Source: Paractinoplanes aksuensis
GTDB lineage: Bacteria; Actinomycetota; Actinomycetes; Mycobacteriales; Micromonosporaceae
Reading direction: 5' to 3'
Assembly: GCF_024137025.1 (NCBI RefSeq)
Contig: NZ_JAMYJR010000042.1
Location: 62,001 to 126,000 of the forward strand
DNA length: 64,000 nt
A program made the position numbers and the translations under genes. The notes under the pieces are model-generated. The model saw nothing but the letters and a program-made list of their open reading frames with translations, did not search any database and had not been told where the DNA came from. Positions 27,511 to 36,356 of the stretch are shown piece after piece; positions within the stretch are counted from its first letter, which is position 1, and every line of letters begins with the position of its first letter.

Positions 27511-29100
27511 TCACCGGAGCAGCGGGTCGGCGCGCCACTCCTCGGCGGGCCAACGGCGTTGGTCGACGTCGCCGATGACGCCGGCGAAGGCGGCCACATG
27601 GTCGTCGAACTCGGTCACGGTGGGCAGGCTCCGCCGAAAGCCCAGCTGCGCGTTCCGCAGCCGCTGCTGCAACTGGTGCTCGGTCCAGGCGGCGGTGTAG
27701 CCGTGCATGGGGGACTCGGCCTCGGCCTGGCTGGTCACCATGGCCAGCAAGGTCCAGCACACCAGCTCGCCCACCACGGCGGCGTGCATGTGCTGGGCGG
27801 CGGCGTCGTCGGGGCGGTCGGCGCCGATCTCGGCGACCTGGTCGATCAACCTCAGCACGGTGGCGGCCGGGCGGGTCTGGTGCACGAGCTTGGCGAACTG
27901 GTCGGGGTGCCGGACCAGCGTGGTGCCCAGGTAGACCGTGATGGCCTCGGTGGATCCCTCGAATATTCTGAACAAACGGTAGTCGCGGAAATGCTGACCG
28001 ACGGTATTGGTGTCGAGGAAGCCGCGGGCGCCCAAAACCTGCAGGGCCATGTCGATGGCCTTCCAGCCCAGTTCGCACCCCAGGATCTTCGCGCAGAAGT
28101 ACCAGGCTTCGGGTACGTCCTGGCCTTCGTCCCGCCAGGTCGCGATGCGGGAAGTCAGCGTCTCCACCGCTTGAATGGCGGCGCCGGCCTCGGCCAGGAC
28201 TTCGCGGATGCGACCGTTCTCGGCCAGCGAACCGGTGGCGACCTCGCGCCCCTTCGTGAATCTCTGGGCCAGCTCGAGGGACCGCATGGCCGCGCCCATC
28301 GTCATCGAGGCCAGCACGGCCCGGCCGCCCATGAACGCCGCCTTGGCGGTGGTGAGTCCGTCGCCCTCGGCGCCCAGCAGAGCGGACGGGGGCACCCGGA
28401 GGTTGTCGAAGGTGAGGTCGTACTGCGGCACCGCGCGCAGGCCGAGGGTCAGCATCTCCGGGCCGATGCCGAAACCCGGTGTGCGGCTGTCGACCAGGAA
28501 GCCGGTGATGCCCAGGGAGCGGCCGTGTTCGTCGCGCAGGCCGGCGAACACGTTGACGTATCGCGCGTCGCCGCCCAGCGAGATCCACTTCTTGACGCCC
28601 TTGATCGTGTACGAGCCGTCCGGGTGCCGGGTGGCCCGGGTGGTCATGCCGCGGACGTGCGAGCCGATGCCCGGTTCGCTGATGGCGCTGGTGGTCAGGG
28701 CCTGCCCGGTGGCCAGCCGGGGCAGCACGCAGCTCTTGACCTCGTCGGTGGCGGAGAACAGGATCGGCGCAATGCCGAGGGTGTTGTGCACCGCGCAGAA
28801 AATGGCGAGGTTGGCATCGATGGCCCCGAGCTGGGTGAACACCTGGTTCATGTCGGTGTGGGACAGATTCTGACCGCCGAGTTCCCGCGGCACCTGCAGG
28901 CCGAGCAGGCCGGCCTCGGCGAATTCCGAGATGAGGGCCGGCGGCAGGGAACGGCGCTCGTCCATGAGCCGGGAATTGAGGAAGTTCTGGGCGTAAGCGC
29001 GGAGGAATCGCAGCATCCCCGATGTCGATGGTGGTTCCGGCCTGTTTTCTTCAACTGCTCGGAAAACGGCCTCGTGAGGCCGGGCCGTAGTGTCCAACAT
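27511..29100 (-). CDS. Acyl-CoA dehydrogenase family protein
   Basis: A 529-residue FAD flavoenzyme of the acyl-CoA dehydrogenase fold, which introduces an alpha,beta double bond in acyl thioesters. Landmarks are TTSAISEPGIGSHVRGM (flavin and substrate loop), KKWISLGGDARYVNVFA, and the C-terminal helical part with QVLGARGFLDTN and RIFEGSTEAITVYLG, where the Glu of FEGS is near the usual catalytic base position. About 130 residues beyond the usual core extend the C-terminus. ATG 29100 has GGAGGAG just upstream. It stands alone; the substrate is unknown. Confidence 0.88.
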   Translation of the reverse strand: MLDTTARPHEAVFRAVEENRPEPPSTSGMLRFLRAYAQNFLNSRLMDERRSLPPALISEFAEAGLLGLQVPRELGGQNLSHTDMNQVFTQLGAIDANLAIFCAVHNTLGIAPILFSATDEVKSCVLPRLATGQALTTSAISEPGIGSHVRGMTTRATRHPDGSYTIKGVKKWISLGGDARYVNVFAGLRDEHGRSLGITGFLVDSRTPGFGIGPEMLTLGLRAVPQYDLTFDNLRVPPSALLGAEGDGLTTAKAAFMGGRAVLASMTMGAAMRSLELAQRFTKGREVATGSLAENGRIREVLAEAGAAIQAVETLTSRIATWRDEGQDVPEAWYFCAKILGCELGWKAIDMALQVLGARGFLDTNTVGQHFRDYRLFRIFEGSTEAITVYLGTTLVRHPDQFAKLVHQTRPAATVLRLIDQVAEIGADRPDDAAAQHMHAAVVGELVCWTLLAMVTSQAEAESPMHGYTAAWTEHQLQQRLRNAQLGFRRSLPTVTEFDDHVAAFAGVIGDVDQRRWPAEEWRADPLLR

Positions 29101-29440
29101 GCGCTCCTCCGGGGATTACGACATTCGCCCGCCGTCTTTTCCGGCGTGGGCGAAGGCCGCCTGCGGGCGCCGGTGTGCGGCCTGGAGGAATAAGGGGGTG
29201 CGGCGCGCAGTAATCCGGTGCAACTTGCAGGTTTCTGAGGGTCTCGACCTGCTTTTCTCCTTATCTCGCCCGAACTTTACAACGGGCCGCCCGGTTGCTC
29301 AACGGGGTCGCGTCGTTACTAGTAGTAAGAAGCGCAAAGTGTCGTCCGCAAAGCGAACCGGACGACACGGCCCAACAGGGAGATGTGCCGTACCGGGCGG
29401 GTTCGCCCCTTTGCGCGGTGCGTGCGGGCTGACCTACGGG
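29101..29440. other. Intergenic region upstream of the acyl-CoA dehydrogenase gene
   Basis: This 340-bp stretch has no convincing gene. It holds the terminator of the conservon operon at 29339-29368 and presumably the promoter of the acyl-CoA dehydrogenase gene. A small dyad GCAGGT...ACCTGC near 29230-29255 is weak. Confidence 0.5.
29339..29368 (-). terminator. Terminator hairpin of the conservon operon
   Basis: GTGTCGTCCG (29339-29348) pairs perfectly with CGGACGACAC (29359-29368) across 10 bases. On the minus strand it is followed by TTTGCGCTTCTT. It lies about 70 bp downstream of the last gene of the operon. Confidence 0.75.
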
Positions 29441-30007
29441 TCAGTTGCCTTCTCGGTCGTGGATCAGGGTGACCAACTCCGAGGCCAGCGCCTTGATCGT
29501 TTCGAGGCCGGGCCGCCCCCAGGGCCGCGGCTCGACGTCGACCACGCAGACCGTGCCCAGGGCGACGCCGGTCCGGTCGATCAGCGGCGCCCCCAGATAG
29601 GACCGGGTGCCGATCTCGTCCACCACCGGGTTCCCGGCGAACCGGGGATAGTCGCAGACGTCATCGAGGACCAGCGCCTTGCGCCGGACCACGACGTACG
29701 GGCAGTACCCGTGCTCACGCGAGAACGTGCGACCGGCCAGGCCGGCGCGCAGGGCGGCCGGAACCGAGTCGCCGGCGTGCAGGCCGCCCAGATACTGACG
29801 GTCCTCCTGGATGAAATTGACCATGGCCAGCGGCGCATCCGTGATGTCACCCACGCGACGCGCGAACTCGTCGAGGAGCGGATCCGCGTCGCCCCCCAGG
29901 CCGAGCTCCCGCAGGCGGCGCATGCGAACAGGAAGTTCCGGATCGGCCGGGGTGAGCAGGTGGCGTCCGGACAGGTCGTAGATCATCCCGGTGCTCCGTT
30001 CGGTCAT
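29441..30007 (-). CDS. GAF-domain protein, fifth gene of the conservon
   Basis: A 188-residue soluble protein with one GAF domain (about residues 35-180): DAPLAMVNFIQEDRQYLGG, HGYCPYVVVRRKALVLDDV, YLGAPLIDRTGVALGTVCVVD. Such stand-alone GAF domains bind small ligands or sense redox state; no output domain is present. ATG 30007 overlaps the GTPase stop (ATGA), so it belongs to the operon. In many Streptomyces conservons the fifth gene is a cytochrome P450; here a sensor domain takes that place. Confidence 0.88.
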   Translation of the reverse strand: MTERSTGMIYDLSGRHLLTPADPELPVRMRRLRELGLGGDADPLLDEFARRVGDITDAPLAMVNFIQEDRQYLGGLHAGDSVPAALRAGLAGRTFSREHGYCPYVVVRRKALVLDDVCDYPRFAGNPVVDEIGTRSYLGAPLIDRTGVALGTVCVVDVEPRPWGRPGLETIKALASELVTLIHDREGN

Positions 30008-30579
30008 CGGCAGGCTTGGTGGGCGAGGAGGTGCTGCATCAGGCTGATGAGCACGCCGGTGGCGGATCGCTGATCGCGTGCGTCGCAGCGCACGATCGGC
30101 GTGTCCGGCTTCACGTCGAGGGCGCTGCGCAGGTCGTCCGACTCGTACCGGCATGTCTTGTCGAATTCGTTGACCGCGACCAGAAAGCCGATGCCCCGCG
30201 ACTCGAAGAAGTCGACGGCCGGGAAGCAGTCGTCGAGCCGGCGGGTGTCGGCCAGCACGACCGCGCCCATCGCGCCGCTGGACAACTCGTCCCACATGAA
30301 CCAGAAGCGCTCCTGCCCGGGGGTGCCGAACAGATAAAGCACATGATTCCGGCTGATCGTGATCCGGCCGAAGTCCATCGCGACCGTGGTCGTCGACTTG
30401 CCTTCGACGCCGGTCAGCCGATCCGTGCCCACGCCGGCGGTGGTCAGCAGTTCCTCGGTGTGCAGCGGCTCGATCTCGCTGACGGCGCCGACGAAGGTCG
30501 TCTTGCCCACGCCGAAGCCGCCCGCGATCAACAGCTTGAGCGCGGACGGGAACCCGTCAGATTCGTCGTTCAAGGGCAT
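30004..30579 (-). CDS. cvnD: Conservon Ras-like GTPase (CvnD/MglA type)
   Basis: A 191-residue small GTPase. The P-loop is GGFGVGKTT, the G3 region is LFGTPGQERFWFMW and the G4-like region is VAVNEFDK. These match the ATP/GTP-binding proteins of conservons, membrane-associated complexes thought to act like eukaryotic G-protein systems. The ATG lies inside the DUF742 gene with a 23-bp overlap, so translation is coupled. Confidence 0.93.
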   Translation of the reverse strand: MPLNDESDGFPSALKLLIAGGFGVGKTTFVGAVSEIEPLHTEELLTTAGVGTDRLTGVEGKSTTTVAMDFGRITISRNHVLYLFGTPGQERFWFMWDELSSGAMGAVVLADTRRLDDCFPAVDFFESRGIGFLVAVNEFDKTCRYESDDLRSALDVKPDTPIVRCDARDQRSATGVLISLMQHLLAHQACR

Positions 30580-30931
30580 CGAGGATGGCCTCCAATACCG
30601 TCAAGTTGGTGGAATCGGCCATCGGGTCGGGGGAGCGGGCATCCACCACTCCGAGATCCACCAGGTCGGACAGCAGGATCTTGGTGACGACCGCGGGCAG
30701 CCGCAGACGCGCCGCGACCTCGGCCACAGTGGTGACGGTGCCGCAGAGTCCGAGGGCCTGGGCGTGCTCCGGTCCGAGCTGACCCGGTGGCCGGTGACCG
30801 GTGGCGATCACCATCGACAGCAACTCCATCGGGGTGGTCGGCTCGGTCCGGCCGTCGCTCACCGTGTACGGCCGGATGAGGCGTCCCGCGGCGTCGTCGA
30901 ACCAGTGCTCCTCGGTGTCCAGCCCGCTCAC
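30557..30931 (-). CDS. cvnC: Conservon DUF742 protein (CvnC)
   Basis: A 124-residue protein of the DUF742 family, with RLIRPYTVSDGRTEP near the N-terminus and a winged-helix-like region (AEVAARLRLPAVVTKILLSDLVDLGVV). It is thought to sit between the Roadblock protein and the GTPase. GTG 30931 overlaps the Roadblock stop by four bases; the open frame further upstream is antisense-like sequence without homology. Confidence 0.9.
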   Translation of the reverse strand: MSGLDTEEHWFDDAAGRLIRPYTVSDGRTEPTTPMELLSMVIATGHRPPGQLGPEHAQALGLCGTVTTVAEVAARLRLPAVVTKILLSDLVDLGVVDARSPDPMADSTNLTVLEAILDALERRI

Positions 30932-31404
30932 CGTCCGCGTACGCCCAGGAACTCGGGTTCTTGCCGAGCCGGTGTCGACAAGTACGGCCGTACGCTCTTG
31001 ACCAGCTGGGCCATCTCGTAACCGAGCACGCCGGGGTCGGCCGCCTTGCCGGCGACCACCGCGAGCACCGCCCCGGAGCCGGCCGACGAGACGAACAGGA
31101 GCGCCTCCTCCAGTTCGGCCACCACCTGCCGGACGCCGTCGCTGCCGCCGAACCGGGTGCCGGCGCTGCGGGCCAGCGAGAACAGGCCCGAGGCGACCGC
31201 CGCCAGATGATCCGCGCCGTCGTCGTCGAGCCCGTGCGCGGCCTTGCGCAGCCCGTCGGACGACAGAAGCAGCGCGCTCTGGGTTTCCGGTACCCGGTCG
31301 ACCAGACCGGCCAGCAACCAGACCAGGTCCTGGGACGTACGGGCGGGATCGGTGCGCGACATGGGAGCCGGGCCTTTCTGGGATCGGAACCACTGGTCAG
31401 TCAT
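30928..31404 (-). CDS. cvnB: Conservon Roadblock/LC7 protein (CvnB)
   Basis: A 158-residue Roadblock/LC7-fold protein (DLVWLLAGLVDRVPETQSALLLSSDGL, then SAGSGAVLAVVAGKAADPGVLGYEMA), the family that acts on small GTPases as in MglB/MglA. It could start at ATG 31404, which overlaps the kinase stop, or at ATG 31362 (MSRTDPARTSQD), the more usual N-terminus for the family, with AAAGG upstream. The C-terminal tail is short and non-conserved. Confidence 0.9.
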   Translation of the reverse strand: MTDQWFRSQKGPAPMSRTDPARTSQDLVWLLAGLVDRVPETQSALLLSSDGLRKAAHGLDDDGADHLAAVASGLFSLARSAGTRFGGSDGVRQVVAELEEALLFVSSAGSGAVLAVVAGKAADPGVLGYEMAQLVKSVRPYLSTPARQEPEFLGVRGR

Positions 31405-32737
31405 GACGGCCGGAGCCCGGTGGATCGGCCTCGCCCTGCGAGACGCCGCTCATGAACGAGGCCATCAGGCCCGGGTGATGGTCGCCGGCCGGCTCCGCGA
31501 CCGGGTCCGGCGGGCCGAGTTGCAGTTGCGGGGCCATGTGGGTCTGCCGGCGGCGGCGCGGTAGCGGGGGCCGCGCGGGCGCGTCCGGAACCGGCGGCGC
31601 GGGAACAGCCGCCACGGCGATCGGCCGGGCCTCGGCGTGGCCGCGCCCGGCGTGCGGCAGCGACGAGGTCTCCGCAGCCTGATGATTGCCGAGTGTTTCC
31701 CGTACGGGAATGCGCTGTTGAAGTGGAACCCGGCGCTCCAGGGGAGGCCGCCCGGGTACCTCGAGCCGTTCCGGCGGCGGAGCCAGGCGCGGCATCTCCG
31801 GCGCCGCTTCGAGCGCCGAGCCGATCAGCGTGGGCGGCAGGATCATCACGGCCTGGATGCCGCCGTAGATGTTGGTCTGCAGCTGCACCACGACGCCGTG
31901 CTGCCGAGCGATCATCGAGACCACGTAGAGCCCGATCCGCCCGTCCCGCAGCAGGTCGTCGAGGTTGGTGTCGTCCGGGTTGACCAGCAGCTGGTTGACC
32001 CGGTGCAGATCGGCGGGCTGCATGCCGAGCCCCCGGTCCTCGACCTCGATCGCCAGGCCGGAGGCCACCGGCTGCGCGCGGAGCAGCACCTGCGTGTGCG
32101 GCGGGGCGAACATCGTCGCGTTCTCGATCAGTTCGGAGATCAGGTGGATGACGCTGGCCACGGCGTGCCCGGGCAGCGTGCCCTCGATGGGGGGCACCAG
32201 CTTGACCCGCGAGTAGTGCTCGACCTCGGCGATCGCCGAGCGGAGCACCTCGGTCAGCGCGACCGGCCGGCTCCACTGCCGGCGGGACACCGAACCGCCC
32301 AGCACCGCGAGGTTCTCGGCGTGCCGCCTGATCCGGGTGGCCAGGTGGTCGACCTGGAAGAGACCCTTGAGCAGGTCGGGATCCTCGACCTCGTTCTCCA
32401 GCGCGTCGAGCAGCTTGATCTCTCGATGCACCAGCGACTGCAGCCGCCGGGACAGGTTGACGAAGACCTCGACGTGCCGGCCCTGGGCATGCCGCGCCGG
32501 CTCCCGGGCGGTCGCCGCCGTACCCGCCTGCGCCTGCTGCAGCCGCGCGGTGAGCTGGTCGACCTCGGCGCGGGCCGCGGCCAGCGCCGATCGGGTGTCG
32601 GCGAGCTCGGATCGGGACTCGGCGGCCGGGGCCCGCCGTTCGCCGGGCCGGGCGCCGGTGTCCCGGCTGACCCGGACGGCGAACAGGGCCGCGCCGAGCA
32701 CCGAGACCGCGGCGATCACATAAGGGAGGACGACCAT
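31397..32737 (-). CDS. cvnA: Conservon sensor kinase-like protein (CvnA)
   Basis: A 446-residue membrane protein. One N-terminal membrane segment (about residues 2-22) is followed by a coiled coil (SELADTRSALAAARAEVDQL), a dimerisation region, and an HATPase domain with the N-box HLISELIENATMFAPP and G-boxes EDRGLGM and GRIGLYVVSMIA. The last 150 residues are Pro-rich and disordered. ATG 32737 has AAGG at a suitable distance; ATG 32743 is the other candidate. It has no linked response regulator, as usual for conservons, and heads the five-gene operon. Confidence 0.9.
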   Translation of the reverse strand: MVVLPYVIAAVSVLGAALFAVRVSRDTGARPGERRAPAAESRSELADTRSALAAARAEVDQLTARLQQAQAGTAATAREPARHAQGRHVEVFVNLSRRLQSLVHREIKLLDALENEVEDPDLLKGLFQVDHLATRIRRHAENLAVLGGSVSRRQWSRPVALTEVLRSAIAEVEHYSRVKLVPPIEGTLPGHAVASVIHLISELIENATMFAPPHTQVLLRAQPVASGLAIEVEDRGLGMQPADLHRVNQLLVNPDDTNLDDLLRDGRIGLYVVSMIARQHGVVVQLQTNIYGGIQAVMILPPTLIGSALEAAPEMPRLAPPPERLEVPGRPPLERRVPLQQRIPVRETLGNHQAAETSSLPHAGRGHAEARPIAVAAVPAPPVPDAPARPPLPRRRRQTHMAPQLQLGPPDPVAEPAGDHHPGLMASFMSGVSQGEADPPGSGRHD

Positions 32738-32871
32738 GAGCATCCTTGACTTTGATGATGCGGCAATGTCCGGTCGGTGGAGAAGGCACTCACTGTAAAT
32801 GCCGTCCGATGCCGGACCAAGGCCGGAATTGTGGACGTCATCGATTCAGTGAATTGTTGGAACTCGATGCG

Positions 32872-32898
32872 GATTCACCTCATCTGTTGGGGTGAATC
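32872..32898. promoter_or_regulatory. Inverted repeat upstream of the conservon operon
   Basis: GATTCACC (32872-32879) and GGTGAATC (32891-32898) are perfect arms across 11 bases. It lies between the 3' end of the GH27 gene and the start of cvnA, both on the minus strand, so it could be an operator of the conservon or a weak terminator of the GH27 operon. Confidence 0.45.
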
Positions 32899-32960
32899 GA
32901 CCGTGACACCGGGTCGTCGGCAGGTTATGGTCCCCGCGGATCCCTAGGCGATCAATGACC

Positions 32961-34586
32961 TCATCGGCGGCTCCATTGCTGGTTCGCGGCGCCGGTGCAG
33001 GTCCACAGCAGGGTCAGGGCGCCGTTGGCGGTCTGGTTGTTGTTGACGTCCAGGCACAGGTCGGACTGATTGTTGCGGACCGTGCCGTTGGCCTGGAACG
33101 TCCACTGCTGGTTGCTGCCACCGTTGCAGGCCCAGATCTGCACCTTGCTCCCGGCGCTGGCGCTGGTCGGCGAGTCGAGGCACTTGCCCAGCGCCTGCAG
33201 GGTCTGGCCGGAGACGGTCCACCTCTGGTTGGCGGCGTTGTTGCAGTCCCAGATCACCGGCTGGGTGCCGTTGGTGGTGTTGCTGTTCGGCACGTCCAGG
33301 CAGCGCCCCGAGGCGGCGCTGACCAGCGCGGCCGAGGCCGGGGTCTGCGGATCGCCGGTGCTGCCGCCGCTGACCCGGTAGACGACCGTGCCGTGGGCGG
33401 GCACGCTCGCGCTGATCGAGCCGCTGGTGGCGGTGGTCGCCCCGGTCCAGGCGTCGACCAGGGCGTACGACGAGGCGCCGCTCTTGCCGATGGCCGCCGC
33501 CGTGGTCGAGATCGTCCGGGTGGCGTTGCTCTGGTTGAACAGAGCCACCGCCACGTCGCCGTTCGACAAGCGTTTCGCCAGTACGCGGTGATCGGCGTCA
33601 CCCGCGACCTGTGCTCCCTGGCGGCCGAGGGTGTCCTGGTTGATGGCGATGAGCCGCGGATTCTTGAGGATCGTCTGGGTGGCGGCCGACATGGAGCGGA
33701 TGTCGTTGCCCGCGATCAGCGGGGCGGCCATGACCGCCCACATCGCGAAGTGGGAACGCTGCTCGGTGTCGGTCAGCGTGCCCCGGCCGACCTCCATCAT
33801 GTCCGGGTCGTTGAAACCGCCCGGTTCCGCGTACCCGGCCAGCGGCACGTTGACGTCGATGATGTTCTGCACGCCCATCGGATAGTCGTTGACCTGGTTG
33901 GTCTTCCACACGAGCTGGATGTCCTCGGTGGTGCGCCAGATGTTGGCCACGTCGCCCCAGTCGCGTTGCGGGCCGGTCTTGGCGTGGATGCTGTTCGAGT
34001 TGATGCTGTAGAGGATCGGGCGCCCGGTGGCGGCCAGCGCGTCGCGCATCTTGGCGAACGTGGCGACCTGTTCGTTGATGGTGCCGCTGGGCGAGCACCA
34101 GTCGTACTTCAGGTAGTCGACGCCCCAGGCGGCGAACTGCCGGGCGTCCTGGGTCTCGTGGCCCTGGCTGCCGGTCGCGCCCGGGTAGTTGCCGAAGTAC
34201 TGCGCGCAGGTCTTGTCGAGCGGCGCCTGATAGATGCCGAACTTGAGGCCCTTGCCGTGGATGTAGTCGCCGAGCGCCTTCATGCCACTGGGGAAGCGGG
34301 TCGGGTCGGCCTGCAGGTTGCCGCTCGAGTCGCGGTTCGGGTTCATCCAGCAGTCGTCGACCACCACGTACTGGTAGCCGGCGTCGCGCATGCCGGTGCT
34401 GACGATGCTGTCGGCCATGCCGCGGATCAGCGACTCGTTGATGTTGCAGAAGAACGTGTTCCAGCTGTTCCAGCCCATCGGCGGGGTGCGGCCGACCCCG
34501 TTGTCCAGGGCCTGGGCCGGCGCGGCGGTTCCCGTCAGCAGAAGCAGGGCCGCCGCGAGCAGGGTTGTCAGTCGTCTCATGGTCAT
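32961..34586 (-). CDS. GH27 alpha-galactosidase with ricin-lectin domain
   Basis: A 541-residue secreted exo-glycosidase that removes terminal alpha-galactose from galactomannan, galacto-oligosaccharides or similar. The signal peptide ends near AQA-LDNGVG. GH27 motifs are RTPPMGWNSWNTF, YVVVDDCW, the nucleophile Asp in DYLKYDWC and the acid/base Asp in GGFNDPDMMEVG. A beta-sandwich (about residues 295-400) and three ricin repeats follow. ATG 34586 overlaps the SGNH gene stop (ATGA); ATG 34580 is an alternative. It is the second gene of the operon with the SGNH esterase. Confidence 0.94.
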   Translation of the reverse strand: MTMRRLTTLLAAALLLLTGTAAPAQALDNGVGRTPPMGWNSWNTFFCNINESLIRGMADSIVSTGMRDAGYQYVVVDDCWMNPNRDSSGNLQADPTRFPSGMKALGDYIHGKGLKFGIYQAPLDKTCAQYFGNYPGATGSQGHETQDARQFAAWGVDYLKYDWCSPSGTINEQVATFAKMRDALAATGRPILYSINSNSIHAKTGPQRDWGDVANIWRTTEDIQLVWKTNQVNDYPMGVQNIIDVNVPLAGYAEPGGFNDPDMMEVGRGTLTDTEQRSHFAMWAVMAAPLIAGNDIRSMSAATQTILKNPRLIAINQDTLGRQGAQVAGDADHRVLAKRLSNGDVAVALFNQSNATRTISTTAAAIGKSGASSYALVDAWTGATTATSGSISASVPAHGTVVYRVSGGSTGDPQTPASAALVSAASGRCLDVPNSNTTNGTQPVIWDCNNAANQRWTVSGQTLQALGKCLDSPTSASAGSKVQIWACNGGSNQQWTFQANGTVRNNQSDLCLDVNNNQTANGALTLLWTCTGAANQQWSRR

Positions 34587-35686
34587 CGACCCGTCCAGAC
34601 CTGGTTGGCGCCGGCGGTGCAGGTCCACAGCTGGACCAGGCTGCCGGCGGCGGTGGCGTTGGCCCTGACGTCCAGGCACAGGCCGGACGCGACGTTGCTG
34701 ATGGTGCCGTTGGCGTTGCGGTTCCACCGTTGGTTGGCCGCCCCGGAGCAGTCCCAGATCTGCGCCTTGGTCCCCGCGGTGGCGTTGGTCGGCGAGTCGA
34801 GACACTTGCCCAGAGCCTGCAGGGTCTGACCGGAGGTGGTCCACCGCTGGTTGGCGCCGCCGTTGCAGTCCCAGATCATCGGCTGGGTGCCGTTGGTGGT
34901 ATTACCACCCGGCACGTCCAGACACCGGCCGGAACCGGCGCCGACCAGGGCCCCGCCGGTCGGCGTGCCGGTGGGGTCGCCGATGGTGCCGGGGACCGAG
35001 CGCAGCGCCGAGTACCAGACCGCGGCCATCTTGTCGTAGCCGCCGGCGGTGGGGTGGACACCGTCGATCAGGTCGGCCGTGGTCAGGGCGGACTGCATGT
35101 CGACCAGACGGACCCGCTTGCCGCTGTTCACCTTGCTCTGCACGATCGCCGGCAGCGCGGCGTTGAAGGTGCGGGCGGCTGCCGCCTGGCCCGAGTTGGC
35201 GATCGGGATGATCGTGGCCACGAACACGTCCGCCGACGGTGCGGTGGCGGTGATCCGGTCGATCAGCGTGGAGAGCCGGCTCGGCGCGGACGAGACGCTG
35301 TAGTTCTGCAGGATGTCGTTCGTGCCGATGTGCAGCAGCACCGTGCGCGGGGTGGTGGCCTGCAGCCAGCGGACGATGTTGGCGTCGATCTGGTCGATCC
35401 GCCAGCCCGGATGGCCCTCGTGGTCGTGATCGCCGAGGGCGGCCGGCCCGTTGTACTGGGACCCGACGAAGTCGACCCGGTAGCCGCCGCCGGCCAACCG
35501 CGACCAGAGCCCGTTGCGGTAACCGCCGGGAATCTGGGTGCCCTCGGTGATCGAGTCGCCCAGCGGCATGACCCGGACCCCGCCGTTCGATTCCGCGGCG
35601 ACCGCGGGGGCCGGTGCGACCGCACCGGTGAGCAGGAGTCCCAGGGTCAGAGCGGCTGCGCTGACCAGGCTTCTTCGTTTACGCAC
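34583..35686 (-). CDS. Secreted SGNH/GDSL hydrolase (CE3-like acetyl esterase) with ricin-lectin domain
   Basis: A 367-residue exported esterase. The signal peptide ends near AVA-AESNG. Block I is MPLGDSITEG (Ser nucleophile), Block III is IGTNDILQNY and Block V is DGVHPTAGG with the Asp-His pair. The length and motifs fit CE3-type acetylxylan esterases. A three-repeat ricin domain ends the protein and closely resembles that of the GH27 partner. GTG 35686 has GAGGAG five bases upstream; an upstream start at 35857 is not supported by homology. Confidence 0.9.
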   Translation of the reverse strand: MRKRRSLVSAAALTLGLLLTGAVAPAPAVAAESNGGVRVMPLGDSITEGTQIPGGYRNGLWSRLAGGGYRVDFVGSQYNGPAALGDHDHEGHPGWRIDQIDANIVRWLQATTPRTVLLHIGTNDILQNYSVSSAPSRLSTLIDRITATAPSADVFVATIIPIANSGQAAAARTFNAALPAIVQSKVNSGKRVRLVDMQSALTTADLIDGVHPTAGGYDKMAAVWYSALRSVPGTIGDPTGTPTGGALVGAGSGRCLDVPGGNTTNGTQPMIWDCNGGANQRWTTSGQTLQALGKCLDSPTNATAGTKAQIWDCSGAANQRWNRNANGTISNVASGLCLDVRANATAAGSLVQLWTCTAGANQVWTGR

Positions 35687-35705
35687 GAATGCTCCTCGGC
35701 TGCTA

Positions 35706-35718
35706 GTGAACGTTAACA
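35706..35718. promoter_or_regulatory. LacI-type operator motif (copy 2)
   Basis: The minus strand reads TGTTAACGTTCAC, identical in 13 of 13 bases to 11495-11507. It begins directly after a TATGCT -10-like element and ends just before the ribosome binding site of the SGNH gene, an ideal repressor position. Confidence 0.55.
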
Positions 35719-35890
35719 GCATATTCCAGGCACGTTGCCAGAATGGCTTCTGACATTCAAGTGCGAGAATGCCTCTGCTTTTCGGAAATGAGCGGAAAAC
35801 GGATGCCGCAAAACTGTTACGCGGCCGGGCCGTGGATGGTCCTGGACGGGTCCACATCGTCTCGCCGAATCGTTACAGTGCCGGGAACTG

Positions 35891-36328
35891 TTGTCGGACG
35901 TCGACAGGGGACAGTGTGACCGGGTCCGATCCGACCGCGCCGGCATCCGGGCCAACCGCGCCGTTCTGCGCCGGATGACCGAGTTCCTCGCGACGAGGCC
36001 GGCGTCCGGCAGTTCCTGGACATCGGCACCGGCCTGCCGACGGCCGGCAACACGCACGAGGTGGCGCAGCGGGCCGTGCCGGCGCCCCGGGTCCTTCACC
36101 GTCGACTTCATGCCGCCCGAGGAGCAGGCGCACTACCAGCAACTGCTCGGCGCGGGCATCAGCGACATCTGGCCGCGCGACCGGGCAGCTTTCGCCGCCC
36201 TGTTCGACGGTCTCGAGCTGGTCGAGCCCGGCGTCGAGCTGATCAGCCGGTGGCGGCCGGGTACCCAGGCCGACCGCACGGACCCCAGCCGCATCAGCAT
36301 CTGGGGCGCCGTCGCCCGCAAACCCTGA
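35891..36328 (+). pseudogene. Remnant of an SAM-dependent methyltransferase (PF04672-like) gene
   Basis: Three pieces of the actinobacterial family are seen in different frames: RANRAVLRRMTEFLA, then VRQFLDIGTGLPTAGNTHEVAQ (SAM-binding motif), then a C-terminal part, EQAHYQQLLGAGISDIWPRD up to LELVEPGVELISRWRPG, ending at TGA 36328. At least two frame changes and loss of the central third are needed to explain it. Confidence 0.8.
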
Positions 36329-36356
36329 ACTGACGGCCGGCCCACCCTGGGGGGTC

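Noticed and set aside
29226-29255. Hairpin GCAGGT...ACCTGC followed by TTTTCT on the plus strand
   Set aside because: Only 6 bp with a long loop, and no plus-strand gene ends here.
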